Source of the DNA: Chryseobacterium ureilyticum
GTDB taxonomy: Bacteria; Bacteroidota; Bacteroidia; Flavobacteriales; Weeksellaceae
Length of the DNA: 64,000 nt
Assembly: GCF_900156735.1 (NCBI RefSeq)
Contig: NZ_FTOL01000013.1
Coordinates: forward strand, 1 to 64,000
Direction of reading: 5' to 3'
Made by a program: the position numbers and the translations under genes. The notes beneath the pieces were generated by a model. That model was not told the origin of the DNA and did not search any database. It was given only the letters and a program-made list of their open reading frames with translations. The first letter of the stretch is position 1. Every line of letters begins with the position of its first letter. Positions 61,574-64,000 of this stretch are shown here, one piece after another.

Positions 61574-62302
61574 CTACTTCTTTTTGTTAATAAAATGATT
61601 AGACAATACTAATGAAGCCCCGATTACCAGAATAAAGTAAGCAACATCTTTTAAATCTACAAGACCTCTTGTAAAGCCAAGGAAATGCTGATAGAAACCT
61701 ATATTCTGAAGGATAAAATCTGCACCTCCCAACAATTTATAGCTTGCCAGCTGCTCGATTCCGAAATACATGATAAAGCACATGAAAACGCCCAGTAAAT
61801 AAGCCATAATCTGGTTTTGAGATAGCGAAGAGGCTAAAATTCCTACTCCTGAAAATGCTGCGATTAAAATAATCAGCCCGATATAACTTCCGAAGGTCAT
61901 TCCCAGATCAATATTTCCAGCCGGAACTCCTAAAACATATACGGTATAAAGGTAAATGAGTGATGGGATAAGGCATAAAACGCCTACGATCCACACTGAA
62001 AGGAATTTTCCTGCTATCAATTCAGAAACTTTTAACGGCTGTGAAAAAAGCCAGTTCAACGTTCCCGTTTGTTGTTCTTCAGCAAAAGTTTTCATGGAAA
62101 GAGCCGGAATGATAAACATCAACAGCCATGGAACCAATACAAAATAGCTTTGCAGCGATGCTGCTCCGATCTCAAAAATATTAGAGTCGTTGTCGAAAAA
62201 GAACAAGAAAAGAGTTCCTATTAAACTGAAGGCGGCAATAATCACCCATGCACTCCAGTTTCCAAAGTAACTCCAAAGTTCTTTCTTTAAAATTGCAATC
62301 AT
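61574..62302 (-). CDS. gldF: Gliding-motility ABC transporter permease GldF
   Basis: 242 residues, ABC-2 type permease with six membrane helices: ILKKELWSYFGNWSAWVI, WLLMFIIPALSMKTFAEEQQTGT and LNWLFSQPLKVSELIAGKFL (split here) are the GldF signature. Inner-membrane channel of the GldAFG transporter. Chryseobacterium is mostly non-gliding yet keeps these genes. Confidence 0.92.
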   Translation of the reverse strand: MIAILKKELWSYFGNWSAWVIIAAFSLIGTLFLFFFDNDSNIFEIGAASLQSYFVLVPWLLMFIIPALSMKTFAEEQQTGTLNWLFSQPLKVSELIAGKFLSVWIVGVLCLIPSLIYLYTVYVLGVPAGNIDLGMTFGSYIGLIILIAAFSGVGILASSLSQNQIMAYLLGVFMCFIMYFGIEQLASYKLLGGADFILQNIGFYQHFLGFTRGLVDLKDVAYFILVIGASLVLSNHFINKKK

Positions 62303-62348
62303 AGTTTTTTAGTAAGATGTATAAAGAGATTTATCTGCTCTTTTACAA

Positions 62349-62900
62349 TTATTTCTTTTTTTTATTCTTATTAACAAGTTTTACAGTCATCATGATCAGA
62401 AATACAAGAACGAAAAATCCTGAAATTAATTGCCACCAGTATTCAATTGCCATAGATTTCAATATCACGGTAAAGACTACCAGAAATAAAATGAAAGTAG
62501 CAATCTCGTTCGCCTGTCTCAGTTTAATGTTTGCCGTTTCTAAGGTATTTCCATTCAAAGCCTTTAAATGAAGTACTTTTTTCCAGCACCAGTAATGATA
62601 AATGGCAAGACCGATCAGGAAAGTCAGTTTTAGATGAAACCAGCCCATCTTCATCAATCCTGGGTTTAAAAAGATCATGACCAGCCCGCAAACTGCCATG
62701 ATAACACCGGCAGGAACGGTGATAATATTCCACAGCCTTCTCGCCATGAATGTATATTGTTCCCTCAAAATTTTCTTCTTTTCTTCCGAAAATTCGTCGG
62801 TATCTTTATAGTACACGAAAATTCTTACGAGGTAAAAAATCCCCGCAAAATAACTTACCATAAAAATAATGTGCAGCGCTTTGATGATGGTATACAGCAT
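62349..62900 (-). CDS. hemJ: Protoporphyrinogen oxidase HemJ (CopD-related)
   Basis: 183 residues, four to five membrane helices. KALHIIFMVSYFAGIFYLVR contains the conserved His, YTFMARRLWNIITVPAGVIM is the second family motif, and HLKLTFLIGLAIYHYWCW the third. HemJ oxidises protoporphyrinogen IX late in haem synthesis. Its presence fits an aerobe that both makes and imports haem. Other CopD-like proteins are the alternative. Confidence 0.85.
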   Translation of the reverse strand: MLYTIIKALHIIFMVSYFAGIFYLVRIFVYYKDTDEFSEEKKKILREQYTFMARRLWNIITVPAGVIMAVCGLVMIFLNPGLMKMGWFHLKLTFLIGLAIYHYWCWKKVLHLKALNGNTLETANIKLRQANEIATFILFLVVFTVILKSMAIEYWWQLISGFFVLVFLIMMTVKLVNKNKKKK

Positions 62901-62916
62901 CCTAAAAATTTGTTTG

Positions 62917-62924
62917 CAAAGATA
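62917..62924 (-). promoter_or_regulatory. hemJ -7 box
   Basis: TATCTTTG on the minus strand, 16 nt before the ATG at 62900. Confidence 0.55.
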
Positions 62925-62993
62925 GCTTATTTCGGAAAAAAAGAGAATTTAATCTAAAATCTTTAGCTTCGAATAATAAAGTTTAAGGATTTT

Positions 62994-63644
62994 TTAGAAT
63001 TTGAAAATGAATTTCATGTCAACATTAAAATTGAAACGCAGATTAGAGCCCTGCTGATTTAAATGATAATCAAAAGGAAGACCATCTCTGGGAGCATCTT
63101 CTTCTTCCCTTCCTCTCATATTATTGTAAGAAATATTCCTTTGTCTGATGCCAAAGCCTATTTTAGGCATAAAGCCAAACCATGAAGACTCTTTATGAAG
63201 CAAAATACTGTAGTTAATATTTAATCCATATTTGGTTCTTTTATAATCTGCTGAACTAAAAGAATAATAAACATCATTTTCATCATAATATTTTCCCGAA
63301 ATATCTTTTCCTATTTGATTTAAATAGAAAGCTTCTGCTGATACAAAATGTTTTAATCTTGATTGTGGAGCCAGGCTGTAAAAAACTTCTGGTTTTATCT
63401 CAAAAATTCTGTTTTTTCCTTCAAAATGGTCAATACTTACGGGAGTTATTTTACTGGTTCCATATGCCAATTCGGTTCCCACCCACCATCTTTCATTTAT
63501 TTTCCGCATATAGCCTATATTATAGCGTTGGTCACGAAAAGGAGCAAAAGCACTTACGGTAACTATTGATTTATAATCATTAGATTAAGCATTAATTATT
63601 TCAAAAAAACTAAAAAAGATAGAAATAAGTAAATATTTTTTCAC
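62994..63644 (-). pseudogene. Outer-membrane beta-barrel protein gene with nonsense codon
   Basis: A GTG start at 63644 gives a signal peptide KKYLLISIFFSFFEIINA, then a TAA at 63585-63587, and then the same frame continues open for 196 codons: SNDYKSIVTVSAFAPF, RYNIGYMRKINERWWVGTEL, ending FNVDMKFIFKF. The alternating pattern and terminal Phe fit a small beta barrel of DUF3575 type. Exported proteins here usually have Gln after the cleavage site (…NA/Q), so a CAA codon turned to TAA is the simplest explanation. Restart from the ATG at 63509 would lose the signal peptide. Confidence 0.8.
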
Positions 63645-63669
63645 AAAACGGTTATTAGAATGAATGTTT

Positions 63670-63677
63670 CAAATATA
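63670..63677 (-). promoter_or_regulatory. -7 box of the beta-barrel gene
   Basis: TATATTTG on the minus strand, 25 nt before the GTG at 63644. The sequence just after it, CATTCATTCTAATAA, resembles the right arm of the 56-bp modules (weak). Confidence 0.45.
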
Positions 63678-63902
63678 TTATATTATCATCTATTCAGCAA
63701 TAACATTTTTAACTGAATTCATTTAACAGATAAAAAAAATCTAACAATAGCTTTAATATTGATATATTTTTTAATATAGTTAAATTTTTAATGATTTTTA
63801 TACCATATCCAATCCTCTTAATGCAACTTACCATTGAGAGATGTAAAATCTGATCTGTTCTTTCTCTATGATGGCTAATATGACAATGAATATTTTTCAT
63901 AA

Positions 63903-63940
63903 AAAAACAGGATTTCTGTAATATCAGAAACCCTGTTTTT
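63903..63940 (-). terminator. Terminator of the gene at the right edge
   Basis: AAAAACAGGaTTTCTG pairs with CAGAAAcCCTGTTTTT (one mismatch pair), 25 nt after the stop at 63966, with T residues following on the minus strand. Confidence 0.75.
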
Positions 63941-63965
63941 ATTTTATAAACGTAGATTTTTTATC

Positions 63966-64000
63966 TTAAGAAATAACCCCTAATTCTTTTCCTACTTTTT
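63966..64000 (-). CDS. C-terminal end of a gene entering from the right
   Basis: A frame reading KVGKELGVIS and a TAA at 63966 on the minus strand, followed by a terminator. Only ten codons are visible, so the product cannot be named. Confidence 0.4.
   Translation of the reverse strand, partial: KVGKELGVIS

Larger units (their letters stand above)
63645..63965. other. Intergenic region
   Basis: Very A+T rich. It holds the promoter of the broken barrel gene and the terminator at 63903-63940. A 63-codon minus-strand frame (63709-63900) has no family features, and I do not call it a gene. Confidence 0.5.

Noticed and set aside
63709..63900. 63-codon minus-strand frame near the right edge
   Set aside because: No family features, no promoter or start context, and very A+T-rich DNA in which such frames arise by chance.
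1..64000. tRNA, rRNA, CRISPR array, prophage or integrative element
   Set aside because: No T-loop-like GGTTCGA motifs in a cloverleaf context, no regular spaced repeats, and no phage or conjugation genes were seen; the RAYT is the only mobile-type gene.

Overview
The window is an A+T-rich chromosomal segment of a Bacteroidota bacterium, most likely Chryseobacterium (Weeksellaceae) or a close relative. The evidence is a protein-glutaminase that I recognise as the Chryseobacterium enzyme, several proteins with type IX secretion (T9SS) sorting domains, GldF/GldG, an RHS-like DUF6443 locus, and many promoters with the Bacteroidota -7 motif TAnnTTTG. No rRNA, tRNA, CRISPR array, prophage or complete insertion sequence was seen. 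The one mobile-type gene is a REP-associated (RAYT) transposase.

Layout. 1-4655 (minus): a decayed RHS-like surface locus, with a DUF6443 gene running off the left edge, a long gene broken by a 7-bp tandem duplication, and a 59-aa remnant of a T9SS protein. 4977-9947: gamma-glutamyltransferase, a C4-dicarboxylate carrier, a lipid-kinase-like protein and a DUF3298/DUF4163 lipoprotein. 10039-13868: two adjacent transglutaminase-fold proteins, one of which has lost its catalytic Cys and His. 14010-14205: a candidate non-coding RNA with its own promoter and terminator. 14343-26334: a DUF5684 membrane protein, gyrB, cydAB, a ClbS-like protein, two delta-60 repeat T9SS paralogues, lysS, and a lipoprotein/cytochrome c/rlmF operon.

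27179-35246 is the tryptophan operon, trpL-E-G-D-C-F-[RAYT]-[GNAT]-B-A. It is headed by an attenuator whose leader peptide has three consecutive Trp codons and whose sequence allows a complete 1:2 / 2:3 / 3:4 switch. A RAYT gene between inverted REP hairpins sits inside the operon, and one REP forms the end of the trpF reading frame. 35278-43020: lipB, a DUF4932-like protein, protein-glutaminase with a small lipoprotein behind it, an SDR, the nitroreductase-ohrR-ohr peroxide operon with a perfect 12+12 operator over its promoter, and an exported peptide-deformylase-like protein with a changed metal ligand.

43271-54326 is a haem-acquisition region: ChaN-like protein, then hmuR-Y-T-U-V-methyltransferase-hmuS on the minus strand. 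Two T9SS-exported proteins diverge from it, and the second looks like a T9SS-routed relative of HmuY. The two divergent genes carry near-identical 56-bp promoter/operator modules, and the first module also covers the hmuR promoter. A shared haem or iron regulon is the simplest reading. 54400-64000: a monooxygenase, TauE/SafE with an Rrf2 regulator, a DUF4268 gene, an ankyrin/DUF2314 pair, a serine hydrolase, gldG-gldF, hemJ, and an outer-membrane protein gene interrupted by a nonsense codon at its signal-peptide cleavage site.

Gene functions rest on recognising families in the translations. Structures, operators and transcription starts are read by eye, with no computed folding or database search.
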